DNA of 64,000 bases from Bidens hawaiensis (taxonomy: Eukaryota > Streptophyta > Magnoliopsida > Asterales > Asteraceae): the NCBI GenBank assembly GCA_021521415.1, contig JAIQDT010006483.1:121736-185735 (forward strand). The letters are read 5' to 3'. A program made the translations under genes and the position numbers. The notes below the pieces were generated by a model. It did not search any database and was not told the DNA's origin. It saw nothing but the letters and a program-made list of their open reading frames with translations. Shown here piece after piece: positions 11,992-25,054 of the stretch (positions are counted from its first letter, which is position 1; the number at the start of each line of letters is the position of its first letter).

Positions 11992-13394
11992 AGTAACATA
12001 TCAAGGCTTACAACCATATTTAATATACTAGAAACGGATGCTTAGATGATTTCACTATTTTAATATGACAACGAAAATTGATACTGTTTCCAAAACAACT
12101 TTGCATAGCTGTACAAAACTAACATTTTACTCCATTATTGTGAGAGTTTTGCTTCGAACCAAAAATCTGAGAAAAGTAGACAGATAGAGCTTTCCGACGA
12201 TATATTACATGCCCTAAACTGACATTCGGTTTATTTTTATGTGATTTGTTGTAAACCGACGAAAATCTACACAGATTCCGAAAATTCAGCATGAATCCTT
12301 ACAATTGGTTACTATATTTCGGCCCCCTTCACATGGTTTTAACACAATTAAAAACCGTCAACTACCATGGACTTGGTAACCCAAACCATAGTCATTCAAT
12401 AAGATAAAACTACACTTTTGTACTTGGATCGAATCCCATTCTAGTTACGAGAGGCATTAAGTCCTAACTAACAAGTGGAACAAAAGAAATATTTAATCAT
12501 GTATAGTAGTTGTGTCAAGAACTAATTACCTCATGGCTTTTTACATCATAACTTCCAAATCTTCTGTCTATGTGTCGCCACGTTGTTCCCAGTCTCCTGG
12601 TCATTGATTTTAAAATCCTATGATAACAATCATTTGCGAAAAGCCATATGGGTAAACTAATTTTGTGTCAAAATATTATAAGCATTCAAGGGCCTCCAAT
12701 AGGCTCAATTGAGTAATCACCATAACCAACAATCAAGATAAATATCACATAAATAAATCTTTGAACCGTTAGATTAGTTTATAGTTATAAACGTTTAAGT
12801 TCATAACATCTCAAGTTTTGCCCAATTTCAGCATATTTAGGTTAACTCAACTTCTTTAAGGCATTTTAGCAAACACCTAGTGTTTATCAAACTTGTCTAA
12901 CACAATTTTTGCCATTCAAGTTAACAATAATCCATCAAATTTATAACATGCAATATGCTCTCTGATTCGCTCATAATGTGTCGTCATTATAAACTTGATT
13001 AATAAGATTTCTAACTAAAAGCAAGCACCAAAAATCCTACATTGCAGGTTTAGAACCATGAACCATAAGCAGCCCTAACTATATTGATTTATTCCATCAC
13101 AACCTGAAGGATTACTTACCATGAGGCATAAAACGAGCAAGGATAATAGAATCGAGGCTTTAGCTTTTCAATTATGCGATTACCATGGTGAAATCGACCC
13201 TCCATCATGATTATGCATGTTGCCAAAATAGGGGGTCTATTTCTCAATCTTCCAATTTTGACCAAAGTTTCCACATAAACAACATGTAACTTTTGGTTTA
13301 ATCAACTTTAGCCCTCAATTTTCATGACTTAAAAATAAAACCCTTTGACCACTTGAGTTAGTGTAAGATCATAAATAATGAGATTAGTGTAACA

Positions 13395-13574
13395 TTTCGG
13401 ATTTTTCCAAACCGTATTCGTTTATGAACGAAACATTTTTAGATCTTTAATATTAATCAAATTCAAATATTTATAAGTAATTAAGTTTCGGATTTTTCCA
13501 AACCGTGTTCGTTTATGAACGAAACATTTTTAGATCTTTAATATTAATCAAAATCAAATATTTATAAGTAATTA
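13395..13574 (+). repeat. 90-bp tandem duplication at the start of the solo LTR
   Basis: Two nearly identical units (13395-13484 and 13485-13574) starting tttcggatttttccaaacc. They differ at only a few positions, for example gtattcg against gtgttcg. Confidence 0.9.
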
Positions 13575-15118
13575 GGTTTCTAATATTCAGCTTTTACCCT
13601 TTAAGTTCTTAAAGTTAATTATTCTTTGTTTAAACTTTAAAATAGTTGGAAATTGGACATTATAAGAAAGTAGAAGGACCAAAGTTGCCAAAATCCAAAC
13701 TCCAACCATTTTTGCCGGAGCACCACGTGGTGGGATGGCCCTCCCCCACCGCGCGGCGCTATGGGTAAGCTGTTCAGATCGTTTTGTTTAAAATCGTTTC
13801 CTAGTTCGTTTTTGGCCCGAAATCGCTTATTTTTGGACGAAATCAAGTGTTTTAAGCCCCAAGAAGTCCCTCAAAGCCTAGATACATGTCCATATACATT
13901 AACCCTTGTTCAAGAACGAAATTCTCTGGTTATTCTATTGATTTGATTATTAAAGGCCCATTCGGTTCTTAAACGAGTAAGTTACCATATTTAGTTCGTT
14001 TTAGTGAATCCTGTATAAACATATCATATATTCTCTGCCACAAATCATCCCTAGACCCTATCTCACCTACTCCAGCCGTCCTCCATCCATTCATCACCAA
14101 TCTCCTTCGGTTCTTGACATTTTACTTGAAGATACGAGCCTTGAAGTTTGACTTTGCTTATGCACCAACCTTTGACTCTTCGTTTCTCTTGATTCCTTCA
14201 CTTTCCGGGTAAGTTGTAAACTGTAAAATCATTCATATTACATTCCCTAGTCAATAACCTTCAATCAATTTCGGTGATTGAAGGGTGTTGACTGGTCAAA
14301 TCGTTTAAAACTCGTTAAAGGGCAAAATAGTCAACTAGTTTGACTTACCGTTTTCTCATACTTCTGGTCGGATTCAACGTTCGGTCCAGAAGACTTTTAT
14401 TCTCGTAACATAATTTTAAGGCAACTGACCAAAACCCGACTTCCGACTCGCTCTTCGGATTCTGGTCAGTACCAGCTCGCTTAAATCTTAAAACAAACAT
14501 AACTTGAATTCTAAACATTCGTTTGGATTGATTCCAGCGGAAACAAGTTCGTTTTTACTTATATATCATATCCTAAAATATCAGATTCTTAATTGTTCAT
14601 GACATTTGATGTGTAGTGGACGACTCGCTTATTCGTTAGCTCGTTTAATCGCATTTAGTAATCGCTTAAGGTGAGTTTGATCATTCCCCTTTTTATACAC
14701 TGTTTTCAAACGTTTTGGGGACATATGCGTGCTTACTCATATTTTCTATCCTACATATATTCACAAACTCGCAAACATAATCATTGTGTGAATCTTAGTT
14801 AAATGTTATTTGCTAATTGCTACATGTTTAATTGTTTACTTGACAACATTCAGAGAGGTCCAACATATCCCCTTGTATAGGGTTCTCATTAGTATGATCA
14901 TACAACCGTCTTAGTAACCGGAGCCCGATTCGCTTGGCAAAGGTAAACCGACAATTTTAGTCATTGTAATTAATGCCCGATTCGCTTGGCAACGATTCAT
15001 TGGCACACTAGCACAATTTGGTTATGTTCATGGTTGATATATGTTTTGTTATGATTTGATTGATACTATCACATGGTTGGTTTGCACATTTATTACTTAT
15101 CATTTATCAATTATCTAT

Positions 15119-15120
<2 letters not shown>

Positions 15121-15149
<29 letters not shown>
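15121..15149 (+). repeat. (TG)n microsatellite
   Basis: Run of alternating tg inside the solo LTR. Confidence 0.9.
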
Positions 15150-15591
15150 ATTATTTGTTGTGTAAAAATTGGTGATCATCTCACTCAACATGTGTTGTTG
15201 ACAAACTCCATTTTCTACGTATATGCATGTTGTTTGTATTAAAGATTGAAGTTGGACACGTAGACAAGACCTTAGGATATAATCAAGATAATCATAATTT
15301 GAGCTTATATTTATACATTTAAATTGTTTGTTGTATTTGGATAATGCGTGTATTCTTTGAATAAAAATATTAATTAGATATTCTCATTTATATTATGATA
15401 CTATCTTCGAGCTGTGAGCAATCGGATCATGCCCCGGCATTTCCGTCTTAGGTTGGGGTGTGACAATTAGCAAATATATTCTTCTAATAAAATTTACTTT
15501 TATAGTGTTAATAAACACCTTTTTCTCTATAAGTCAACTTTAAGTATTTTTATAAAATACGTTCTAAATTTACATGGGAATTGGGATGTTA

Positions 15592-15677
15592 CAAATCACT
15601 TGCATGAAGATGCAAGGAATCACTAGCATCCAATTTACTAATCTCGGTAACACTAGAAAAACTAGAATCACTCATAT
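15592..15677 (-). pseudogene. Copia gag, N-terminal piece
   Basis: Starts MSDSSFSSVTEISKLDASDS and ends in HLHASD, the usual start of plant Copia gag. It stops where a TGTAACATCC LTR begins at 15593. The duplicated AATCA is at 15594-15598, and gag resumes at 11991. Confidence 0.75.
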
Positions 15678-16004
15678 ATAACCAAATAAAACTCAAGTAA
15701 AGAATGCTCAAGCAGAGAATGCAAACACACAATGAAAAAACACAGATGATGCACACGTAAACACAAGTAAACAGGGGATGTCTCTCCTTGTATAAAAGCT
15801 GGTCCAACTACCCCAGAAACTCTAAAGGCCTAAAGCCAACAAGAAAATAAAAGCAAGAAAAAAAATAATAAAAAGGATAGATCTCACCAAATATCTTCAA
15901 CCAGAATAAGGGTTTCAAGAGAAAAAACCCTAACAACATAATAACTAGAGTTTAATCAGCGGAATAACCAGAATCAAGCCACGAGAAATCGACCGCAACC
16001 CTTA

Positions 16005-16018
16005 AGCTCTTGATACCA
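16005..16018 (-). promoter_or_regulatory. Copia primer-binding site
   Basis: On the minus strand TGGTATCAAGAGCT directly follows the LTR end. It resembles the initiator-Met tRNA complement TGGTATCAGAGC, with one extra A. Confidence 0.75.
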
Positions 16019-16515
16019 TGTTAAAATATTCAGAATATATCTTGTTATTTCTTCAATCGAATGATTACAATACGAACTTTAACCAGAAATCTGTTCTTAA
16101 ACAATGATTCAAAGAACAGAATGCAAACTAATACATGAGATTACGATTGAGACTATAACAAAGCTCAACCACTAAGATCTATAATGGTTTTTCCAATATG
16201 ACAGGAACCCTAATGAATTGCTATAGAATAAGGAAAGGTGTTTAATACTCAGACCAATATTGCAGAGATAATTTTATCACGAACCCTAAAACACTTGTTT
16301 TATAGAAGCAAGCACAGGTCCGGTATCTTCAAGCCCATTAGCCATCCACAAGCCCAGCACTAGGAACTTCCTTCCAAGCCACTACCAAATGGAGTAAAAT
16401 GAGTCCACAACCGTCCAGCCATATGCAACAAGACAAACAAAAAACATTATAAGAAACCGAGACATTAAAACAATGGATCTCAACTATGGACATAAAATTG
16501 TAACATTATCTAACA
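16019..16515 (-). repeat. 5' LTR of the Copia element
   Basis: Read on the minus strand it starts TGTTAGATAATG at 16515 and ends TTTTAACA at 16019, a 497-bp TG...CA unit of normal Copia size. It is followed at once by TGGTATCAAGAGCT. The flank after 16515 is cttttc; no matching left flank survives. Confidence 0.8.
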
Positions 16516-19500
16516 CTTTTCAACAATACTATTAAAGTCATTTGCCACTAAAAGACAAAGTCGCACCCGTAGAACAAAATCCTTACCGACGTTCAGTAGC
16601 TGCCAACCTACGGTAACCAAGTTGCTAGTGATTAGTAACAACTTGGTACTTATTTCCAATAACTTTTGAAAGTCTTTTCCCATGTAATGTTTTAATTCAT
16701 CCATGTCGACCCCAACTAGAGCCTGACCAGGGGCGTTGCCACTTAACCCTACCAGGGTACTGCCTTAGACCCACCAAAGGGGCAGTGTCCCTTGGAATCT
16801 CCCCATGTCACCGAAGCTATAAAGGTTTCTTAGTATAAAGACCACAATAGTATTTAACATGGGTTTCCTCTACACCTTCTAACTTTTACCCATGTATTAA
16901 TATATGTGTAAAAGACTTTCAAAATGTATTAATATATTTCTTAATTGGATTACAAGTAAATCCAATATATGTGTTTCCTCTGCTCCTAGCTTAAAATCAT
17001 GATCATCAAAATAGCTTGATAACATCAAAATCACAAAACAGTTTATATGTGTAGCACAAAAGCTAGTTTTAACTTGACTCGTCATGTGATTAACATATAT
17101 GCAACACAGAAAATTCCTTCGAAATCAAAGCATGATGTACTCAAATTATAGCTTTCTAAATTACGTGTCACATACGTACACTCTCGTTTGAATTACACAA
17201 CTATTGTTATACACGATATTAATTGTTATTAATGATATACAATTAAAATGTTGGTCTCAATGTCTTAATGGGTGAAAGCATTTATTAACAAATACACCTC
17301 ATCAAAAGGAAGTAAAGTTGTGCTTGATTTCTACATAATTAAAGATCATCTACGTGACAATCTCTTATGCAAGGGTCGAAGTTACAAATTCTTGGTGTGG
17401 ATGTTGATGTTGAAGGTTCCCTAGTTATTATCTCTTATTAATTATTAAAGATTAAAGTACAAGAAATTCTTAATCCATAAATACTATAATTAATTTAAAT
17501 TGATGGATAAAGATATCTTAATTATTAATCTTATATAATCCACTAGCTTTTATCCCTCTATTACGGGGTGTTTTTATATTATTCGTTTCTAATACGTATA
17601 TATATTTTTGGATTTTAATTTTATTTTTTGTAATGAAGTTAATACTATACTTAAGGTTTGATGATAAAAAGGGTTTCACAAATAAATTAATGTGATAATA
17701 TAACCTGATTTAGAAGATATCTGGGTTTGTGAGACCCATGATCCGCTTATTTTTTTTATACAACTGTTTCTTAATTATAAATAACATATATTTAAAAAAA
17801 AATCAGATATTACTTTTTAGTATATTCCTATTTTATAGGATTTTCATATAACATATTTGGTGAAATTAATTTTTAATTTAATGAGATTTTATAACCCGTT
17901 TAAGGGCTATCTGGATTTGGTGAGACCCATACCCATGAATTCGGGTCAAATGCATGAGAAAACTCCATTTACAAATAAAGCAATCCGATGGCCTTAGAGG
18001 AGGTGAGGAGCAATCAGAGAGCTTTTAAAAATTTTGTTTATATATATTTAAAATATTTTCTCAACAAGGAGAGAATGAAATATGGTAAAACAAATTTTTT
18101 GATACTAATAAGGTAAGGATCACAAGATATGAGATTAAATTTTTCTAACATATCAAAACAAGTTTTGTTAATCTTTCACATGCATTACATGATATAATCA
18201 TGAATCTTTCGGTATTGGTTTACAATAGAAGCTAGGAAGATCATGAACATTGGTCACGCTTAAGGAGTTGGATGTCAAGGAATCAAGCAGCAAATCATCA
18301 AGTAGAAAAGTTTTGAACACCTTTAACAAAAAAGATGGCACTGGTTACTTAAAAGATACATATTAAAATCAGGAGGAGAGATAAAATGCCTTGCAATATT
18401 TCCCTTAGTTATAGTTTTGTTTTACTGGGCTTTCCTGAAAAAGTTTTTAATGAGGTAGCACATCCAGGGGCGGATATAGTATGTAAGGCGGGTTCATGAG
18501 AAGTCGGGAACCCATTGAGTTTCGGATTTTTAATTGAACGCCTATATAAAGAATTAGAGTGAATCCATGTATAAATGTTGAGTGAACCTATACACAAATT
18601 TAACAATGGTTTGGTAGTAAACACTCCCTCTGTTAACTGAAAGAACCTGAGTTCGGTTCCCCTGCTGAGCCTGTAGTATGGTTGATAAGTTGACAATCAA
18701 GTTGCAGGTTCACAGGAACTGCGCATCCGAAGTATTAAGTTGATAACATAGAGTGTTATAAATATATTAATTATGGTTATCAATAATTGTATGGATATGC
18801 TTTTATGTTATTCAAATGGTTGTTAGCTGTAAGAGTTGTAGATTGAGACCTCTTCGTGTATGTGTCCACGTGCAGATGCGTATATGTGGATGTATAAATC
18901 AATTAAAATCAACTTATACATGCTGTCATTAATTGATCTATAAAGCGAACCTAATTAAACATATATACTAGGACCTACATTTAAAAATTTATGAAAAAGA
19001 AAGTCTTGCTTGAACAACAAACCACTTTATATCCACGTCAAATATTTATATGAAGTCTGTTTTGGTGGTCCATCTTCTGGATGAAATTCAAGATGAATAA
19101 ATATTAGATATGAGCCTTCTGTTGAGCTATTTTGAAGATGTTATGTTTCAAATTAACAAAATACACAAGGTTGAGAAAATATGATAGCATACCAATTTAT
19201 TAGGGGGATATGGGATGTTATATTAAGGTCCTTGAAACTCCATCATAATGTAGTGTCACCTCATTTTTCTTATCAATCCTTGAACTATTTTAAAATCTCA
19301 AGTACCCTAAATTATTCATTTATTTTTGTAAATAAACTTTTACTAATAAAATTCTTTAAAAGATAAAAATAAAATTTTATCAGACATACAATATTATATT
19401 CATTAAAACATGAAATAAAAACTAAATTAAAAAAAATAATCTCAACATCCGAAAAGCCAGTGTTGAGATTATCATGTCACACGAGTTGAATGATTGGATG

Positions 19501-22500
19501 ATTTTTTAGAATGTTCCACGCTGCCAAGTGGTTAAATGTGTTAAATGCATTTCCACGGTGGTGTTTGTACTCACCAAAGACCTCGACAATTTGCTTTAGC
19601 GTCCATTCGTCTGTCAAGTGTGCGGTTGCATAATTCGTTGAACGTAGTAATCTTGCGTTTAAACTTCACTTTGAACTAATTGGTGTTCAGTGTGATTTAC
19701 AGCAACAAAATTTGTTGTAAGTTGTAACACAACGGGGTGGTCATCACTCCAATTGACGGCTGCTTAGAGGGTTTTCATTATGGACAAAAGCTGGCTAAAT
19801 TAGTAGGAGTTCACATGCCTAGCTAATTGTAATACTTGGTCAAAAGTTGCATATAAACCTAGAGCTTGCCGATTTGAATGGCGGACATCATGCATAAATT
19901 AGTGGCATAGTTAGATGATTATGGCGGTAGCGAGTCACTGATTAACTGGCCGTTGAAAGAGAACGTAGTGAACTAATGGCTGAATATCAACATAAACGCC
20001 TCAAGACTTCGGTCGTAGAAGATTTTAGATGATTGATAAAAGCCTCGAATTTCAAGTTCAAATTTCATCCTCAAAACTATGGATTTCTATTTGTGTTTGA
20101 AAATGAAGAGAAGTTAAATATACGAAATACTCAAATGATTTTTTTTTTGAAGAATAATTATAGTACTTCTAGTGTCACTAAATCAAGAACATGTTTAATA
20201 GCGGCATATTCTTTCTCTAAGGTTGTTTACTATGAAGGCTTCTACGGTGTCACATCATCGTCACGTGAGCACTAGGGGTTTTAAAACCCCTCCACTATGT
20301 TGTACCGCTATGGTTCGAATGATATTTACCGTCCCATTATATATATGCATGTATGTGTGTGTATGAGAGAGAAAGAGAGAGAGAAGTAGGGTGGCCCCAT
20401 CAAAACACCCCTTTACCACTGGCCGTTCTAACACCGCCCCTCCCCCCTTTAACGCCCTCGGCGGTGTCCCCCCTATGCCGCCCTCTTTAAAGCCCATAGT
20501 TTTTAGTCTAAGTATGACATTCCATTAACATAAAATCATTGAATTCTAAGAATCGTCTATTAGCCGGTATATTAGAAAAGATGACACGTATTAATGTTAT
20601 ACACATTGATTACAAGGAGAATAAACGTGTACAACCAACCACCAAATGTTTTCTAAAAGTGCTAGGTGGCTTAGAATTGTTAACATGATGTTTGACTGTC
20701 TCAGCCAAACTTTTTTTAGCATAATTGGCCTACCACAAGATAAAGGAAGATAAAAGGTGTTATCTATGGACACCATGCATAATCTACAACATCCTACCAC
20801 ACAAAATCTTTAATTATTACACAATAATAATGAAATCATTCCAATCACTCTTTAATTGTCACATCCTTCCATTAGAACATCCTACTCTACATCACCTCTC
20901 CCTTGTTTAATATACTATTTACAACATTCGTTAATTTTTCAAACCCAAAAATTCGACCTGTTTAATTTTCGAATCTTCTTTTAGTTTATTCACTTGATCG
21001 TTAACCTTATTTTACGTATTTTATACTTTAATCAAATTCTAGGGTTAAAATTGTCAATTTTTAAGCTTTTTGTGAAAACTTGTTCTTTGTGTAATTGCCC
21101 CTTATGAAATTTAATAAAGTTTTCATTCATCATCTAAATTATTATTATTATTATTATTGAATCATAAATTATTCATTTCAAGTTATTAACATTATTTTCA
21201 TATGCGCAAATACTTGAATTTACATTTATTTCATTGTTTACATGTGTAATCATTAATTTGACCTGTTGAACTGGGTATGTCTAGATAAATATTTTAGCAT
21301 GTAATATAAATAATTATGTTCATCTTAAATTAATTTTTATCCTAAGTATTTTACTTGACATATTTTATTAATAGAAAAGCATCTTTCTAGAATATTTCAA
21401 ACGCAACTTTCTCTTAAAGATTTATCTGCTTAACCCCCTTTTAATCACAACTGTAAATATCCTTCATTTTCATCTTATTTCCTTTGTTCATTCATCTCTT
21501 CTTCTCTCCCTAAAAGATTTCTCCAAGTAAGGTTTTAATTTATGTTCTTCATTTTCATCATCTTATTTTCTTTGTTCTCTCTTATTTTTCTTTTTGTTTA
21601 TAATGATTCTATAACAATCATATAATCATGTCAAGGATCCCACATAATCCATGCACCATGGTGTGTGTTGTGGAGGAGACAAAGAACTAATGGTTGTAAG
21701 ATGATCGTTAGTGGCCACACCTTCACAAGTTCTTGCATTCTTGAAGTTTTTATTTTGTTTAATTTATTTTAATTCATGAACCATAAGGATTTTGATGATA
21801 CATGACCAAACATATGTATGTATCATACCACAAGTGGTTAATAATTTTTATTTATCAAAATATGTTACAAAGCATTAAAAACATTGTTATTTACATTGCT
21901 CCAGATTTGATAGCAGAATTGCTCGACAAAGATTGAACAACAACTTGGTCATAACAAACTAGAACGATGCAAGGCCAAATCCTATCATTAACTTTATTGA
22001 GCTATAGTTCTAACGATCATTTATTTGTATTTTTGTTCTTTCTATGGCTTCACTATCATTATTTTAAAATTAGTGCGCAGATCTGTACTCTTTTGGAAGA
22101 ATAACTGTTTTAGCCAATCTCGGGTCTGAATCTGACCAAACTTTCTAAATGAAAGTTGTTCGTAGCACATTGATTTAGTTTACCAGAGTTTTTCATTATT
22201 TTTTGGGAATTGTTTCATATATTTTTATAGTTTATCTCTTCTGAGACAGCAAGTTGTCCAGTTCTGTTTTTATTTTTCTTTTCATTTTTCAAGTACAAGT
22301 TATTTTATAATCATAACATTATAGAGCCTAGTTAATTATTCATCAAACACAAACTAAAACTAGCCTTATTAGTTTTATTTAAGGCTTACACGTTAGGACA
22401 TCACACGCTTAACCAAGATCTTAATCTTTCAACCCACCAAATTCAAGATGTGTTTACATACCCTCTTTTTTCATCTTTTATATATTTGGAGGTAGCATGT

Positions 22501-23015
22501 ATACCTATGTACTATTTGAGTTTTAATATCACATCTATTTAAATCGCAATTCAATTTATGTTTATGTGTGATTATTACATGCTCTATGATCATACATTTA
22601 CCCAAGTACGTTGATTTTGTATCAATAGGAATGAGCCAACATCTATTTAATTATTTACATTTTAATAAGAATTTTAATGCTGATTATTGACATATGAATT
22701 GTGATTTTATATATATATATATAGGGGAGAGATAATTTGAGAACCTTGTTGAGTTTTAAGAACTTTAAGAACATCATTCTTAACCACACATTTAATTAAA
22801 TAGGCTAGATTATGTGGTTGAGATTAAATCTGATTTAAAAAATTAAGTAGGTGAGAGGATAAAGATGTACAGTGATTACACTAATTTAAACGCTCGTTCA
22901 CCTATGTAAAAAGTCGTTTCGGTGCGTAAAAATGTTGCAATTTTTCTACGTACATAACCTGCGTATGTACGTGAGAGACCGATCAAAACTTGTGTGAAAC
23001 AAGTTGTGGAAGAGG
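16516..23015. other. AT-rich intergenic DNA without a recognised gene
   Basis: All ORFs are short and match nothing I know. Notable points: 16705-16800 has repeated ggggc(g/a) words (caggggcgttgcc, aaggggcagtg) like those at 62895-62990; 18469-18690 has a hAT-like start; 20269-20500 is C-rich with short imperfect ends; 21137-21158 is (att)n; 22710-22724 is (ta)n, followed by ggggagagataatttgagaac, a word typical of dispersed plant repeats. Confidence 0.5.
18469..18690 (+). repeat. hAT-like repeat fragment with a tRNA-like B box
   Basis: It begins ccaggggcggatatag, like the ends of the element at 43748-44967, then cgggttcatgag and gtcgggaaccc. At 18645-18660 is gagttcggttcccc, which resembles a Pol III B box. 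The right end is not defined. Confidence 0.4.
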
Positions 23016-23020
23016 GCATT

Positions 23021-23305
23021 TGTCACACCCCAATCTAGGGCCTAGGCGTGTGACCACAAGTTGGTACCTGTTTTGTAATTATATCAGAGTTTAAGGTTGT
23101 AAAGCGGAAGACTTGATTAAAATATTATTATATTCAAAAGATGGGGATTAAACACCCGATGGTCGGTACAAAAGTGTTTGAAGTTAAGAAACAATAATTT
23201 ATATTATTTTAATATCAAAATCTCCATCTGAGCCATCAGATCATCTAATGGCTAGTCACCATCTTCAATCACCTATTCTTCATTACCTGTAAAACAATTT
23301 ATAAA
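23021..23305 (-). repeat. Terminal 285 bp of the 3' LTR
   Basis: Nearly identical to 25055-25335 (tgtcacaccccaatctaggg onward, to about cttcattacctgtaaaac). It marks the far end of the deletion derivative. Confidence 0.85.
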
Positions 23306-23311
23306 ACAGTT

Positions 23312-23695
23312 TCTTCTAACCATCTTATGGCTGCTATAACGCCTTTATCGCCATAAAACTCCTTTGGTCCATATGTCTTGAAGTCTTTGAAAAACAACCT
23401 TCAGTTCTTAATTTCTTTTTAAATGTTCGATTAAAATATTCAACATTAGTTGAACCTTGATCACTTTCTTCATCTTGATGTATAGGATTCGGACAAGATT
23501 TAGATTTGACAGTTCTACTGGACTGTCCGGTTTCACTTTGATGAACCGATTTTTCTTTCATAGTTGGAAACAAAGTATTCATTGCATTTTTATCATTAGC
23601 TGCTCATGATTCCCTTGAGTAGGCTCTGTTCTCGTTCGGTTGCTTCTTGAGTTAGAAGCTTCCTTGTTTTGAGAAGGATTATTTTGATTCGACAT
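23312..23695 (-). pseudogene. Gypsy gag, N-terminal piece
   Basis: Starts MSNQNNPSQNKEASNS, parallel to MSNQSNPLQNMEASNS at 38955, continues with NTLFPTMKEKSVHQSETGQS and FNRTFKKKLRTEGCF, and ends in AAIRWLE where it meets the LTR remnant. Confidence 0.75.
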
Positions 23696-23912
23696 TATGA
23701 AATTATAAAAAAATTGATTTAGAACCAAAGATTTTATTTATATACCGATAGACAACATATCTTACAAACCAAAATATTTTACAACAAATGACAACCAATA
23801 CAAGTACGACAGACTAACACCGAAACAAACGATACAAGTACAACGGAACAAGATTCCTAATCTTTCATATAGTCTTTGATCATTTTCTTCATTTTTCTAC
23901 ATTTCTGTAGTA

Positions 23913-24880
23913 CATTTCTGTAGTACCTTGCTTCCCACTTTCTTTCTCTTGCTACCTTCAGTAGCAATCTTTTTCATCAACTCATCAGTTTCATACATGG
24001 AGTGCTCGGTCAAGATGTTCCTTTTGGGATTGAGGTATGGCATTTGGATATCCATATTGAGGTGATGGATCTCGATATCCCATTATAACAATGTCATAGT
24101 GATTTATTGGGTACGGTGGTAGGGGACTTGATTCAAATGGTAAATTGTAGAAAGCTTCTACAACTTCTCCTTGTTCCCTTGTCTCATATGCTTGTTTCGA
24201 TATAGTAGGAACAACATCGGTATAAGGTGGAAAATTATTTGGAAATCCTTGAACATAAGGATCTTTTGAATCATAGTCATAGGGCGTATGAAATGATGGA
24301 TCTTGAAAACCAGAGTCTTCAGGACATTCACATCTCATGTTATTCTAAACATAGGGACATTTACTTTCCTCACTTTTCTCCTCGAAGGTTTCTTCTTCAA
24401 GATCTTCTTCTGGTTCCTCCTCAGAATCACTTTCCACATCATCTTTGTTTAATTCTACTTGTATGGTTATCTTCTCTAGAGATTGCGTTACCCTCATCTT
24501 GGGTCTCCTAGATGGACTTGTAATGGAATCAGTGTTGGAATCTGTTGGGTTATAGATTAGAGTTCCAGTACGCCATCTACTTGGTCGGAATGGCATTGCG
24601 TCCAACTGGATGTGTCTTGCTCAGGTTTTGATTTGATTGGTTCATCAACTTCCATTTTGTCTGAAAGATGATTTTTTGGAGTCGGTGGATCACTTGGTAT
24701 AAGAATTGGCATTTTCCCCGTGCCGGGAAAATAGACGGGTTGAATTTCGTAGGGTACTATAGGCACAACTGGCCGGTCCTGGCTGACGAAATCAGTATAG
24801 TAGCTATCACTTTCATCCCCGAGAGAAATAGCGGGTTCTGGACGATTTGCCATTCTACGTTCTTGACGAAAAGTTTCCAT
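23913..24880 (-). CDS. Leader ORF of unknown function between PBS and gag (copy 1)
   Basis: A reading frame of about 320 codons, with two or three frame breaks, in the sense of the element, about 170 bp after the LTR. It starts METFRQERRMANRPEPA, continues with VVPIVPYEIQPVYFPGTG, a motif PSRRPKMRV, a strongly acidic stretch (ESDSEEEPEEDLEEETFEEK), then CECPEDSG, a Pro/Tyr-rich part (FPPYTDVVPTIS, FYNLPFESS) and a basic tail (EGSKRKKVGSKV). The copy at 39117-40128 has the same order and motifs. No known domain recognised. gag starts separately at 23695. Conservation between copies argues that it was once translated. Confidence 0.6.
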
Positions 24881-25037
24881 GTACTTCTTGAACGACGTAA
24901 TCTATTAGGATTAGAATAATAAGGGATAGGAAAGAATACCAACCTATCTTATCCCTATAATATAATATAATAAAATATTGAAACTTATCTCTGATCAAAG
25001 CTTAGGTATGATTATATACCTAATTCGCTAAGATCGA

Positions 25038-25052
25038 TGGCTCTGATATCAA
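25038..25052 (-). promoter_or_regulatory. Gypsy primer-binding site
   Basis: Minus-strand TTGATATCAGAGCCA follows the LTR after two bases and resembles the complement of initiator-Met tRNA. Confidence 0.7.
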
Positions 25053-25054
25053 CT

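Larger units (their letters stand above)
13388..15465 (+). mobile_element. Solo Gypsy LTR with perfect ATTAG target duplication
   Basis: Starts tgtaacatttcgg, ends ggttggggtgtgaca, 2,078 bp, flanked by attag at 13383-13387 and 15466-15470. A TATA-like ctgtataaac lies near 14010. The 3' half carries a 52-bp-spaced direct repeat of gcccgattcgcttggcaa (14923 and 14975). The ends resemble the LTRs at 30438-32248. Confidence 0.85.
11992..15593 (-). mobile_element. Solo-LTR-like insertion in Copia gag, itself interrupted
   Basis: Read on the minus strand it starts TGTAACATCCCAATTCCC at 15593 and ends ATATGTTACT at 11992, where the family would end in ACA. It is flanked by AATCA at 11987-11991 and 15594-15598, and gag reads across the flanks. 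After removing the inner LTR at 13388-15465 it is about 1.5 kb with no internal coding sequence. This fits a Gypsy solo LTR. Confidence 0.7.
9790..16515 (-). mobile_element. Truncated, internally deleted Ty1/copia retrotransposon, interrupted by nested LTRs
   Basis: Minus-strand order: 5' LTR (16019-16515), primer-binding site (16005-16018), gag (15677 to 15599, then 11991 to about 10926), protease and integrase zinc finger (10922-10395), reverse transcriptase (10378 to about 9800). The integrase core is missing: integrase zinc-finger coding runs straight into the start of RT at about 10378-10395. RNase H and the 3' LTR are absent. gag is cut by a 3.6-kb insertion flanked by AATCA. Many frameshifts and stops; not autonomous. 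Confidence 0.88.

Noticed and set aside
12495..12500. aatca at 12495 as the left flank of the insertion in Copia gag
   Set aside because: The other aatca at 11987-11991 lies exactly where gag coding resumes (DFSTLNVV) and restores the reading. The 12495 match is chance.
16510..16704. 64-residue minus-strand ORF next to the Copia LTR
   Set aside because: Low-complexity Leu-rich frame with no family match, partly inside the LTR end.
20269..20500. MITE with inverted ends
   Set aside because: The ends cactaggggttttaaa and (reversed) actatgggctttaaa are similar, but no target duplication was found and the inside is simple C-rich sequence. Too weak to call.
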